Part shown: positions 9,088-17,776 of the stretch, in pieces
Layout: each line of letters begins with the position of its first letter
Numbering within the stretch: the first letter of the stretch is position 1
Assembly: GCF_030814475.1 (NCBI RefSeq)
Contig: NZ_JAUSVF010000005.1
Location: 35,691-99,690 of the forward strand
From: Pararhizobium capsulatum DSM 1112
GTDB lineage: Bacteria; Pseudomonadota; Alphaproteobacteria; Rhizobiales; Rhizobiaceae
Reading direction: 5' to 3'
DNA length: 64,000 nucleotides
Notes under the pieces: model-generated
The model's input: only the letters and a program-made list of their open reading frames with translations
What the model was told of the DNA's origin: nothing
The model's database searches: none
Program-made: the position numbers and the translations under genes

Positions 9088-9996
9088 TTAGGAAGTCAGG
9101 TCGCGGCCGGGCCGTAACTGCTCGACCACGCGATCCGCCAGCGTGCGCAGGACCTGATCGTTTGCCCGGTCGACGGGGCATACGATGTAATATTCCCGGG
9201 CCGCGTTGATCGTCGTTGAGAACGGCTGGATGAGTCGTCCTTCGCTCAGATAGTTTCGTGTCAGGACATCCGAGACCAGCGCCACGCCGCGGCCTTGGAC
9301 GGCAGAGGCGATCGCCTGCGCCACGGAATTCACCCGCACGCGGGTGTTTCCCTCAAGGCTGATGCGCGCGGCGACGGACCATTTTGCCCATTCCCCGCCG
9401 TCGTCTTCGTGCAGCAGCGCCACGGCGCTCAGCTTCCTTTCGCGGTTTCGGAGGTCGAGCCGGGGGAACAGCGTCGGCGAGCATACGGCACAGAGCCGGA
9501 CCTCGCTGAGCGATCGCCAGTATTTCCCGGTGAAAGGCGGATTGTCGTAGACGATCGCTAGGTCGTTATTCTCCCAATCCACCTCCGCGGCGGTGATCGC
9601 CTCGTTGATGGTGAGATTGGAAATGCTGTGTGATTGCGCGAAATCGACGATCGTTGCGGTCAGCCAGGCGATTCCGAGCGCGGTAGGCACGGAGACCGAG
9701 AGTGATGCAGGTTGGTCGCCGGCGGTTATTTTCCGCGATGCCCGCGTGGCGCTGTCGAGCTGTCCCAGCGATATGGCGACTGCGTGCGAGAAATCTCCAC
9801 CCGCCTGAGTGAGGGCGACATTTCGGCCCGACTTCTGGAACAGGACGATGCCCGTCACATCGCTCAGCTTCTTGAGCTGCAACGAAATCGCGCTCGGACT
9901 GAGGTTAAGTTCCTCCGCGGCAAGCCGCACTCCGCCGAGGCGCGCGGTGGCTTCGAAAGCGGGAAGATATTGCAGGTAGGGAGGAAGGCGGCTCAT
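9088..9996 (-). CDS. LysR-family regulator
   Basis: LysR-type regulator of 302 residues. Its helix-turn-helix region is AFEATARLGGVRLAAEELNLSPSAISLQLKKL, followed by an effector-binding domain. It resembles its neighbour at 8166-9056 in architecture (the pair DLFQKRGRHL and VLFQKSGRNV falls at the same place), so they may be old paralogues. It is divergent from the isochorismatase-fold gene at 10106, the classical LysR arrangement, and is the best candidate for direct control of that unit. Confidence 0.88.
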   Translation of the reverse strand: MSRLPPYLQYLPAFEATARLGGVRLAAEELNLSPSAISLQLKKLSDVTGIVLFQKSGRNVALTQAGGDFSHAVAISLGQLDSATRASRKITAGDQPASLSVSVPTALGIAWLTATIVDFAQSHSISNLTINEAITAAEVDWENNDLAIVYDNPPFTGKYWRSLSEVRLCAVCSPTLFPRLDLRNRERKLSAVALLHEDDGGEWAKWSVAARISLEGNTRVRVNSVAQAIASAVQGRGVALVSDVLTRNYLSEGRLIQPFSTTINAAREYYIVCPVDRANDQVLRTLADRVVEQLRPGRDLTS

Positions 9997-10105
9997 CTGG
10001 ATATCCGGCTGATTGTTTACCTTTATAGAACGATATTGGTGATTTTAAATTGATTTTTTCAAACTGTTAAGAGTGTTATCCCATCGACAAACAGGAGCCC
10101 TTTTC
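9997..10105. promoter_or_regulatory. Divergent promoter between LysR and amidohydrolase unit
   Basis: This 109-bp, AT-rich gap separates the leftward LysR start from the rightward gene at 10106. It must hold both promoters and probably the LysR sites. The stretch around 10040-10065 (TTTTAAATTGATTTTTTC) is the most AT-rich part. No exact operator can be assigned by eye. AGGAG at 10093-10097 is the ribosome-binding site that fixes the start at 10106. Confidence 0.4.
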
Positions 10106-10780
10106 ATGATCTCGGCAACACCGTTCGACTACCCCTATGATGGCAATCTTGATGCGCACACGACGGCGCTTGTTATCATCGACCTCCAAGAAGATTTCCT
10201 CTCCACTACGGGTTATTTCGCCCTGCAGGGTTATGATCCCGCGCCGCTTCGCGCGATCCTTCCCGCGGTGAACCAGCTCATTGCCGCCTGCCGCGAGGCG
10301 GACATCCAGATCGTCCAAACGCGGCAGGGCTATCGCGCGGACCTTGCCGATATGACCCCTTATGAAAAATGGCGCCGGCAACGGTCCGGCCTCGAGGGAA
10401 CGACTGCGCTGCTGCGCTCCAGCCCCGGCTTCCAGCTCGTTCCCGAACTCGACGTGCGCCCGCAGGACATCATTGTCGACAAGACCTGCAACAGCGCTTT
10501 CACCTACACCGATTTCGAGCATGTCTTGCGCGCGCAGGGCATCACGCATTTGCTGTTTGCCGGTTGCACCACGGATGTCTGCGTCCACACGACGCTGCGC
10601 GAAGCCTGCGACCGGAATTTCCAGTGCCTGACAATCGCGGATGCCTGCGCGAGCGGTGATCAATATGCGCATGAGGCTGCCTTGCACATGGTCACTGTCG
10701 AGAACGGCATTTTCGGCGCGCTGACCGATACCGAAGCGGTGCTCAAAGGCCTGACAAATCTTGGAAAATTGACGAAATGA
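10106..10780 (+). CDS. Isochorismatase-fold amidohydrolase (biuret/ureidoacrylate type)
   Basis: Cysteine hydrolase of 224 residues. The catalytic triad of the family is visible: aspartate in IIDLQEDF, lysine in VDKTCNSAF and cysteine in AGCTTDVCVHTT. The N-terminal FDYPYDG...TTALVIID followed by RADLADMTPYEKWRRQRSG resembles biuret hydrolases and RutB-like ureidoacrylate amidohydrolases, which cleave a carbamoyl or ureido amide. ATG 10106 is chosen over an upstream ATG because AGGAG lies 8 bases before it. The stop overlaps the next gene by 4 bp (ATGA). With the ABC importer that follows, it probably hydrolyses an imported amide or ureide; the substrate is not known. Confidence 0.82.
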   Translation: MISATPFDYPYDGNLDAHTTALVIIDLQEDFLSTTGYFALQGYDPAPLRAILPAVNQLIAACREADIQIVQTRQGYRADLADMTPYEKWRRQRSGLEGTTALLRSSPGFQLVPELDVRPQDIIVDKTCNSAFTYTDFEHVLRAQGITHLLFAGCTTDVCVHTTLREACDRNFQCLTIADACASGDQYAHEAALHMVTVENGIFGALTDTEAVLKGLTNLGKLTK

Positions 10781-11079
10781 GCGAGACCCAGAAATATGTT
10801 TCGCTGATGCGCCTCACGCAGAAGGGGCTTGCCGAGCTGACCGACAGTGCCAAACGCCGGAAGATCAGCGAGGATCGCGTGGCCGCTCTCGGGGGTAGAT
10901 CGATCGCCTTCTACGCCCTGCTCGGGACCTATGATTTCATGCAGATCTTCGAAATGCCGAGCAATGAAGCGATGATGCAATACGTGCTCACGGCGCGCCG
11001 CGATGGCCATGTCGAGCCGCTCATCCTTCCGGCCTTTGATACCGAGATATACGGCCAGATCCTCAACGCGGTGGGCTAG
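10777..11079 (+). CDS. GYD-domain protein
   Basis: Small soluble protein of 100 residues. The pattern YVSLMRLTQKGL...YALLGTYDFMQIFEMPSNEAMMQYVLTARRDGHVEPLILPAF matches the GYD family (a ferredoxin-like fold named for a Gly-Tyr-Asp motif; here GTYD). The biochemical role of this family is not established. It overlaps the amidohydrolase by 4 bp, so the two are translationally coupled, and it may assist that enzyme or bind its product. Confidence 0.75.
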   Translation: MSETQKYVSLMRLTQKGLAELTDSAKRRKISEDRVAALGGRSIAFYALLGTYDFMQIFEMPSNEAMMQYVLTARRDGHVEPLILPAFDTEIYGQILNAVG

Positions 11080-11196
11080 CCAAATGGTTTAGTTTTTCTG
11101 CGTCTTTGTGGCGAAAACATTTAGCTTGTCTGCAAAACGCCTTCATATACGACTTCACAAAACGTCAATGTAAAAAGCCAAAAAAGGGAACACGCC

Positions 11197-12036
11197 ATGA
11201 CGAACGTAATACTGGGAATGAAAACGTCTCTTTTGGTGGGCGCAATGCTCACAAACCTGCTCGGCGCAGGCACTGCACTTTCCGCCGACCAGAAGCCGGA
11301 TTTCGTATCGGGCGGCGTCCTGAAAGTCTGCACCAGCGGAGAATTCCCGCCGATGGAATATTATGAAAATCCGGGCGATAAGGATCTCGTCGGCTTCGAG
11401 ATCGATGTCGTCGACGCGATCGCCAAGGCTTGGGGCGCGAAGGCGGAATATGTCGTCGGCGACTTCAAGGGCTTGCTGCCGTCGCTCGATTCCAAGCGCT
11501 GCGACCTGGTCGCCAGCGGCATCCTGATCACGCCGCCCCGCCTCGAAAAATACGACGGCATTCCGTATTTCGGGTCGCACATAGTGATGGTCACCTCCTC
11601 GAGCGACGCGGAGACGAAAGTGCCTGCCGATGTCAGCGGCAAGGTGATGGCGATCGAAGCCGGCACCTCCTACGAAAAGATGATTGCCGATCTCAATGCC
11701 GAGCTGGTAGCTGCCGGCAAAGAGCCGATCCAGGCACAGACATATCCCTCCGCCTCGGGCGTGATCGAGCAGATCCTCGTCGGCCGCGCCACCGCGACGA
11801 TCACGCAGGATACGACGGCCGCTTATCGCATGCTTCAGGTGCCGGGCCGGCTTGGCATTCCCTTTACCTACGAGCAAAGCGAAAGCTACGGCATCTACCT
11901 GCGCAAGAGCGATGGCGACCGACAGATGCTGAAGGACGCGATCGAGGCCCTGCAGGCGAGCGGCGAGATGAAAACGCTGCTCCAGAAATGGAAGCTGCCG
12001 GAAACCGCGACCGACGTTTCCCACGACGTCAACTGA
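11197..12036 (+). CDS. Polar amino-acid-type ABC substrate-binding protein
   Basis: Periplasmic binding protein of family 3, 279 residues, with a Sec signal peptide ending near ALSADQ. The mature domain contains LKVCTSGEFPPMEYYENPGDKDLVGFEIDVVDAIAKAWG, the family signature around the ligand pocket, and later TSYEKMIADLN and ATITQDTTAAY. It should capture a small polar nitrogen compound and deliver it to the permease at 12053 and ATPase at 12755. It follows the hydrolase/GYD pair by about 120 bp on the same strand, so the unit likely couples uptake with hydrolysis. The exact ligand cannot be read from the sequence. Confidence 0.85.
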   Translation: MTNVILGMKTSLLVGAMLTNLLGAGTALSADQKPDFVSGGVLKVCTSGEFPPMEYYENPGDKDLVGFEIDVVDAIAKAWGAKAEYVVGDFKGLLPSLDSKRCDLVASGILITPPRLEKYDGIPYFGSHIVMVTSSSDAETKVPADVSGKVMAIEAGTSYEKMIADLNAELVAAGKEPIQAQTYPSASGVIEQILVGRATATITQDTTAAYRMLQVPGRLGIPFTYEQSESYGIYLRKSDGDRQMLKDAIEALQASGEMKTLLQKWKLPETATDVSHDVN

Positions 12037-12052
12037 CGATAGGCGGTCTAAG

Positions 12053-12730
12053 TTGTTCCAGCTCGACCTCTTCCTCCAGGCGATCTTCAGTGCCCCCCTT
12101 TTCAAGGGGGCACTCCTGACGATCGGTCTGTCGCTTTGCGTCATGGCCGTGTCCCTCGTGCTCGGCATGGGGCTCGGTTCCATGGCGGGCTCGCCGCGGC
12201 GCTCTGTCCGGTGGCTGGTGACGCTCTATGTCTGGCTGTTCCGCGGCGCACCCGCACTGCTCGTGCTGCTCTTCGTGTGGAATGGCCTGCCGCAGATCAC
12301 CGAAATCTTTCGCGCCGGTTGGTTCACGCCCTTCGTCGCGGCCTTCCTGGCGTTGTCACTGATTCAGATCGCCTATCTGGCGGAAATCCTGCGCAGCGCC
12401 TTTGCCGCCGTGGGGCGTGGGCAGCAGGAGGGGGCGGCCGCGCTCGGCATGCACCGCTGGCAAATTTTTCTGGTCATCACCCTGCCGCAGGCGCTCAGGA
12501 TCGCGGTTCCTTCGTTGATGAACGAGTTCATCTCGCTATTGAAAACCACGTCGCTGGCGACCGTGATCTCGCTGAAGGAACTGATGACCGTCTCGCAGTT
12601 CGCGATCGCCACCAGCTTCCGGTTCCTCGAGTGGTATGGCGCAGCCCTCGTCTACTACCTCGTCATCGTCTCGGTGCTTACGCTCGCCCAGAATCGCATC
12701 GAATATGTGCTTTCGCGCGGCTATCGCTGA
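12053..12730 (+). CDS. Polar amino-acid-type ABC permease
   Basis: Inner-membrane permease of 225 residues, His/Glu/Gln/Arg/opine type. Several transmembrane segments are evident, and the conserved EAA-like loop for ATPase contact is QEGAAALGMHRWQIFLVITLPQALRIAVPSLMNEF. Translation starts at TTG 12053, preceded by AGGCGG at a good distance. It lies 16 bp after the binding-protein gene and 24 bp before the ATPase. Only one permease gene is present, so the channel is probably a homodimer. Confidence 0.88.
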   Translation: MFQLDLFLQAIFSAPLFKGALLTIGLSLCVMAVSLVLGMGLGSMAGSPRRSVRWLVTLYVWLFRGAPALLVLLFVWNGLPQITEIFRAGWFTPFVAAFLALSLIQIAYLAEILRSAFAAVGRGQQEGAAALGMHRWQIFLVITLPQALRIAVPSLMNEFISLLKTTSLATVISLKELMTVSQFAIATSFRFLEWYGAALVYYLVIVSVLTLAQNRIEYVLSRGYR

Positions 12731-12754
12731 TCGCCGCAAACCCACGGGTCGGAT

Positions 12755-13495
12755 ATGAACACGCAAACCGCAATTCAAGTTGCCGGCGTCAGTAAATGGT
12801 ACGGCGCCTTCCAGGTCCTCAAGGGCATCGATCTTACCGTGCGCAAGGGTGAGCGCATCGTCATCTGCGGGCCGTCCGGATCTGGCAAGTCGACGCTGAT
12901 CCGCTGCATGAACCGTCTGGAAGTGCACCAGGAAGGTTCGATCGTCGTCAACGGCATCGAACTCACCAACCAGCTCAAGCGCATTGATCGCGTTCGAAGC
13001 GACGTTGGCATGGTCTTCCAGCACTTCAACCTCTTCCCGCATCTGACAGTTCTGGAGAACTGCACGGTCGCCCAGCGCTGGGTGCGCAGGCTGCCGAAAA
13101 AGCAGGCGACCGAGATCGCCATGAAATACCTGGAACGGGTGCACATTCCGGAAAAGGCCGATAAATATCCTGGCCAGCTTTCCGGCGGCCAGCAGCAGCG
13201 CGTCGCTATCGCGCGCGCCCTTTGCATGAACCCCAGCATCATGCTGTTCGACGAGCCCACGTCGGCGCTTGATCCTGAAATGGTCAAAGAGGTCCTGGAC
13301 ACGATGATTTCGCTCGCCGCCGATGGCATAACGATGGTCTGCGTCACGCACGAGATGAATTTCGCGCGTGAGGTCGCCAGCGAAGTGGTTTTCATGGATG
13401 GCGGCCAGATCATTGAGCGCAACCAGCCTGATATCCTGTTTTCCGCGCCGACGCACGAGCGCACGAAGCGCTTCCTCGGCAAGCTGCTGCATTGA
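12755..13495 (+). CDS. Polar amino-acid-type ABC ATPase
   Basis: Cytoplasmic ATPase of 246 residues with Walker [11 protein letters not shown]-loop VFQHFNLF, signature LSGGQQQR, Walker [15 protein letters not shown] and the switch histidine in CVTHEM. It belongs to the GlnQ/AapP group and powers the importer made with 11197-12036 and 12053-12730. The protein is very similar in its central part to the ATPase at 48745-49518. Its TGA overlaps a TTG codon at which the next reading frame opens. Confidence 0.92.
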   Translation: MNTQTAIQVAGVSKWYGAFQVLKGIDLTVRKGERIVICGPSGSGKSTLIRCMNRLEVHQEGSIVVNGIELTNQLKRIDRVRSDVGMVFQHFNLFPHLTVLENCTVAQRWVRRLPKKQATEIAMKYLERVHIPEKADKYPGQLSGGQQQRVAIARALCMNPSIMLFDEPTSALDPEMVKEVLDTMISLAADGITMVCVTHEMNFAREVASEVVFMDGGQIIERNQPDILFSAPTHERTKRFLGKLLH

Positions 13496-13506
13496 GCGAG
13501 GCTATC

Positions 13507-14229
13507 TTGAACAATACGGGTTGGTTTTCAAAGGAAGCGATCTCTGATCGGTTGACCCGGATCTGCGAGCCACATGTCCATAAATTCTTCCGGGCCAACA
13601 TGTTTCACGTCGTCGGCAAGGATGCCGACCTCGTCATTGATTTCGGCATGGGCCTCGTCAACCTAAGAAGCGAGTTGCATATCCCTCCAGGCAAACCCGT
13701 GCTTGCAGTGGCGACCCACGTTCATGTCGATCATGTCGGCTCGTTCCACGAATTCGAGACCCGGCTGGGTCACCTGGCTGAGGCCGAGGCCTTCGAACTC
13801 ATGCGGGATGCTGACACACTCGCCGACCATTTTCGCACCCAGCCGGGTGCCCTGACTGCGGCGGTGCCCACAGGCATCAAGCCGGACGCCTACAAAATCT
13901 CACCGGCAGCGCTCACCACGATCCTGGTGGAAAACGACGTCATCGACATCGGCGACGCGTGTTACACGGTTCTGCATCTTCCCGGCCATTCTCCAGGTTC
14001 CATTGGTCTGCTCGACCAGACGACGGGTGAGTTCTTTAGCGGGGACGCCATATACCAAGGTGGCCTTGTGGATGATTTGCCGGGATGCAACGTCGAAAGC
14101 TATAAAGGCACAATGAAGCGCTTGGCAGAGCTTGACGTCGAAGTCGTTCATGGCGGACACGGAACGAGGTTTGGTAAAGACCGGCTGCGCGAGATCGCCG
14201 TGAGCTACTTGCATTCGAAAGGATGCTGA
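13507..14229 (+). CDS. MBL-fold metallo-hydrolase
   Basis: Metallo-beta-lactamase-fold hydrolase of about 240 residues. Metal ligands are in place: THVHVDHVG, the histidine in LPGHSPGS, the aspartate in FFSGDAIY and the histidine in HGGHGTRF. A TTG at 13507 with GCGAGG just upstream is preferred; a TTG at 13492 overlapping the ATPase stop would add five residues. It is the last gene of the amidohydrolase/ABC unit. The family includes lactonases, thioesterases and amide hydrolases, so it may open or trim the imported compound. A hairpin follows directly. Confidence 0.78.
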   Translation: MNNTGWFSKEAISDRLTRICEPHVHKFFRANMFHVVGKDADLVIDFGMGLVNLRSELHIPPGKPVLAVATHVHVDHVGSFHEFETRLGHLAEAEAFELMRDADTLADHFRTQPGALTAAVPTGIKPDAYKISPAALTTILVENDVIDIGDACYTVLHLPGHSPGSIGLLDQTTGEFFSGDAIYQGGLVDDLPGCNVESYKGTMKRLAELDVEVVHGGHGTRFGKDRLREIAVSYLHSKGC

Positions 14230-14251
14230 AAAGCGGTCGGATGACCGCTTT
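14230..14251 (+). terminator. Hairpin after the MBL gene, terminator-like
   Basis: AAAGCGGTC and GACCGCTTT form a perfect 9-bp stem with a GGAT loop, immediately after the stop codon at 14227-14229. There is no long T-run (the tail is TCGCC), so termination would be weak or factor-assisted. Its placement at the end of a co-directional unit supports a transcript-end role. Confidence 0.5.
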
Positions 14252-14919
14252 CGCCACTTCAAGAGCGGCAGTCCGGAGACGGCCCAAACTAGACTTTCTC
14301 GACAGCCCAAATTTTTGGGAGGTTTATAAATTCCTCGCGAAGGGAAACTAGGCCGACGGTTCGGTTCCTTTCATGGGATGGCCCGCCCTTCCGAGAACAT
14401 CGAGTATGATGTCTCGTCATTGAAAGAAGGAAAGAACAGCTCCAGCGTTGTCGGAGTTGATGACAAAGGTGCGGTGATTGTCCGCCGAACGATGAGACGC
14501 CAGACTCTCTGACTATGACCCCTTTGCCGGAGGTTTCGCGCGTTGTTGCGGCGAGAAATGAGACGTCTATTGCGTCCGGCTTATTCTCCGTTATTCATAT
14601 ACAAACTATCTCCCCATACGTGCAGAGCGACGATGTTTCACGAACCCGATAGTTCAGCGGAGTTAACCGATCTAGTCCACGGGAAAAACTCGAGCCGAGA
14701 ATGCCATCCGCTCCCTGAGTGCGATATGGTTTCGAACTCTGACCGATAAAGAAATGGATCATCCGAGCTTTAGATCGTTTAACAGATTGCGGAAATAGCG
14801 CTAATTTTTCTACCGATCCTCGCTAGACGGTTCGAAGACGAGCGGGGATGAGGCTTTTTCAGCGGCCTTTTCGGTCCTTTTGTCGTCATCCGCCGTGTCT
14901 CGGCGGATTGCGGGCGCGA
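14252..14919. other. Non-coding stretch before the IS5-type element
   Basis: About 670 bases with only short, unconvincing reading frames and no RNA gene that I recognise. It ends at the transposase 3' end. The left terminus of the insertion sequence should lie somewhere in its last 100 bases, but no terminal inverted repeat could be matched by eye. Confidence 0.45.
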
Positions 14920-16044
14920 TTATGCCGTCGTCAGCAGCTTTGGCAGCCTCACCAGATTATAAGCCGTCGCTGTCAGGGTGAACATCCAACCGACGCGATC
15001 CTTTCCGCGATGGCGGGTCTTGCGCATTCCGCCGCTGGTCTTGGCCCAGCCGAATACCTCTTCGATGCGTTTTCGGATGCGCTGACTGACAGCGTAGCCG
15101 GGGTGATGGGTGGTACGACCATCGATGGCTGAGCGTCGGTTCGCCGTGTTCTGAGCAACGTGTGGCGTCACCTTGATATCCCGCAAGGCGGCAACGAAGT
15201 CTGCCGTATCGTAGGCTTTGTCTGCAGCCAATGTGATGCGATGACGACCATCCATGCGGCCCACCATATCCAGTGCAGCCTCGCGCTCTGCGGTTCCTGT
15301 CGCATGGGTCAGCGTGGCGTCGACAACCAGCCCGTTGCGGTTTTCCAGGGTGACGTGGCCCATGTGGCAAAGCTTGGCCGCCTGCCCACGGGCCTTCTTG
15401 TAAAGCCTGGCATCCGGGTCGGTGGTCGACGCGTGAGTTGCGTTGCTGCGCTTCTCGCCGTGGAAATCCCGCTCAGGGTTGCGTGCCGTAGCCTTTGCGG
15501 GCTTGTTCGCGTCAGCGCCGGAGCCGTTGTTGTCATCACCGTCACCATCAGTCTCGTCCTTGGGCTTGAAGCTCTTCATGCTGGCCCAGGCTTCGATCAA
15601 GGTGCCGTCCACCGAGAAGTGCTCGTCTGACAAGAGAGCCTTAACTCGCGGCTGGCTCAGCAATGCGGCCAGGAACTTGGCGGCGATGTCGCCAGCCAGG
15701 AGCCGCTCACGGTTCTTGGTGAACACGGTGACGTCCCAGATCGGCGCGTCCATCGACAAGCCGACGAACTATCGGAACAACAGATTGTAGTCCATCTGCT
15801 CCATGAGCTGGCGCTCCGAGCGGATCGTGTAGAAAGCCTGCAACAACAGGGCGCGCAGAAGCTTCTCCGGCGGGATCGACGGGCGGCCGATCGCTGAATA
15901 CATCGCCTCGAAATCAGGCGACAGAACTTCCAGTGCCTCGTCGACAATCGCGCGGATTGCCCGCAGCGGATGGCTTGTCGGAACGCGTGCTTCGCAGCTC
16001 ACATAAGAAAACAGACCCGCCGTCTGGATATCACTGCCCCGCAT
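14920..16044 (-). pseudogene. IS5-family transposase, split by one amber codon
   Basis: DDE transposase broken into two in-frame pieces. The N-terminal piece begins MRGSDIQTAGLFSYVS at ATG 16044 with AGGAG upstream and holds the InsH-type N-terminal domain (IPPEKLLRALLLQAFYTIRSERQLMEQ). The C-terminal piece carries the DDE domain (DEHFSVDGTLIEAWASMKSF, AADKAYDTADFV, RKRIEEVFGWAKTSGG). They are separated only by TAG at 15769-15771 after NLLFR, where family members usually have tryptophan before FVGLSMD; a single TGG-to-TAG change explains it. The element is probably dead or needs suppression. Ends of the insertion sequence were not resolved. Confidence 0.8.
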
Positions 16045-16223
16045 GTCCTGCTCCTGCCGGCCAATCACTCGGGCATGGAATCACGCCAGTCCGCTCGCAG
16101 CAAGCGCCTTTTTCCGCATCCTGTTAAAAGTGAGTAATTTGGCGGGGATGAGGGAACCGACCATCAGCCACAAAAACCACCGCCTTTCCTATGGTGTGCG
16201 ACGTAAAAGACCGACGCGGCGAC

Positions 16224-17132
16224 TTACGTACCGGCTTCCAGATGCGCCCCTTCAAAGGTCCTAATCATCGCAAGAATTGCCGCCGCATCAGACATCAGGC
16301 AGGCAGCCGTCGCGAGCGCATCTGCCATGGCCGCCGATGGCGCCGAGATCGTAACGGACTGCCAGGTCGCCGGCGCGGGCATCCCGGTCGTGGGATCGAG
16401 GATATGGCCGTCCTTTCCAGCCTGGTCGAAGGTCGTGCCAAGGGGGGAGGACGTGGCGAGCGCGCGCTGGCGCAGCGCAACGCGCTTGCCGGTCTTCAGC
16501 CGCACCGGCCAGTCGCCGCCCTCCGGCTTGCCGCCGAGCGCGCGCAATTCGCCGGTGTCAATCAGGATGTCGGTCAGCCCTTCGGTTTCCAGCAACGCGG
16601 CGATCCGGTCGGCAACATAGCCCTGACCGATCCCGTTCAGCGTCAGCGCCATGCCGGGCCGCAGGGCAATCGCGGCCGCGTCGAGCTCAACCTTGCCACA
16701 TCCGGTCTTGCTCAGCGCGTCTTCGATGGCGCGTGCGTCGGGCCGCCCGCCGCGGGGGGCGGATTCGGCCCAGAGCGCCCACAGCGGCTGCACGGTCGGA
16801 TCGAACCGCCCACCGCTCGCTCGATGCATGGCACCGGCCAGCGAAAAGCATTCCAACAGCTCGAAGGGCGGCTCGGCGAGGTATCACTCGCGGTTCAGCC
16901 GCGAAAGCGCGCTCTGCGGGCGGTACAGGCTAAGAAGGTTTTCCAGCCGGTCGATCTCCCCCATGACGCGGGCGGCGATGGCCTCGGCATCGGGGTGGTC
17001 AAGGCGGATCGAGGCGCGCGCGCCCATAGCCTGCCCGGTCCAAAGGTGCGCGGTTCTCCCATTGGCCTGGGCGGCGACGGGCAGGGCGGCCAGAGCGGCG
17101 GAAATCGCGATCAGGCGGCGGCGGGTCATCAT
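16224..17132 (-). pseudogene. nosX: nosX / ApbE-like FAD:protein FMN transferase, one stop
   Basis: ApbE-family flavinyl transferase with an N-terminal signal (TRRRLIAISAALAALPVAAQA). The body is MGARASIRLDHPDAEAIAARVMGEIDRLENLLSLYRPQSALSRLNRE, then a TGA at 16884-16886, then in the same frame YLAEPPFELLECFSLAGAMHRASGGRFDPTVQPLW to the end. Only one codon interrupts it, most simply GGA to TGA. NosX flavinylates NosR during N2O reductase maturation, and the nosL fragment just upstream supports nosX over a general ApbE. No nosRZDFY genes are present, so this is a relic. Confidence 0.78.
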
Positions 17133-17138
17133 CAAGGT

Positions 17139-17445
17139 TCAATCTCCGGCGGGGTGGGAAAGAGTGTGCAAACGCGAGCGGTAATCCTCGTCGTTGGCGC
17201 CAGGGTCGGCGCCGGCCTCGACCGGCGCGAGAACCATGTCATCGGTCATATCGGCGAGCACCAGTACGTGGCCGCCTTCGGCAAGGGAGAAGGCCTCGGC
17301 GCGCTCCCGGCTGGAAAAGGACGGTTTCCGGTGCGCCCATGCCGCCCTGGCGGGCAGATCCGACGACGTAGAAGGCGTTACTGGCGAGGATCCAGTTGCC
17401 GTTCCCCGGCCGCTCCCAGGTGGCGCCGACCGCGCCCATACTGCA
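17139..17445 (-). pseudogene. nosL: nosL remnant, 5'-truncated and frameshifted
   Basis: Reading leftward, MGAVGATWERPGNGNWILASNAFYVVGSARQGGMGAPETV matches the middle of NosL, the copper chaperone of N2O reductase. The frame then shifts around 17322-17330. In the next frame it continues with SSRERAEAFSLAEGGHVLVL and ends in a TGA at 17139-17141, a few bases before nosX. The N-terminal half, with the lipobox and metal-binding part, is missing upstream of about 17445. The order nosL-nosX is that of denitrification clusters, so this is the tail of a lost nos operon. Confidence 0.75.
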
Positions 17446-17776
17446 CCGTCCGACGGCGATTCACAAAGGAAAAACCTTGCTAACCGGGCCGTTCCACATA
17501 TGAGTCAGAGCCCCGTTACCAAGCCGATTGACAATGAATGAGGACGAACCGACCGTGTTCTGAAACCCGCAAATGCCCGCCATGTCTATAAGTCCCCGAT
17601 TCGCAGTCCGAATGGCCGCTCAGAAGTGACGGACGCGTACACAGGCGCCCGTAGATCAAGACTTTCACTGCAGCAATTCTGAGAAGTAGGGCCAAAAATT
17701 GCTGCTATTATAAACAGTTGCCTTTTTAAACAGCGTGCTGCACCATGCGCTTGGCGCTATCGGGGGTAGAGAACGC
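17446..17776. promoter_or_regulatory. Upstream region of the cbb3 oxidase operon
   Basis: About 330 bases between the nosL breakpoint and ccoN. The region around 17690-17735 is AT-rich (AAAAATTGCTGCTATTATAAACAG), and TATTATAAA could serve as a -10 box. I looked for an FNR/FixK box (TTGAT-N4-ATCAA), which normally controls such operons, and found no good match. Regulation is therefore uncertain. Confidence 0.35.

Noticed and set aside
12536..13492. Minus-strand frame opposite the ABC ATPase gene
   Set aside because: Shadow of a highly conserved ATPase coding sequence in GC-rich DNA.
17446..17776. FNR/FixK box upstream of ccoN
   Set aside because: Expected for this operon, but no TTGAT-N4-ATCAA match was found; only a lone GATCAAG at about 17654-17660.
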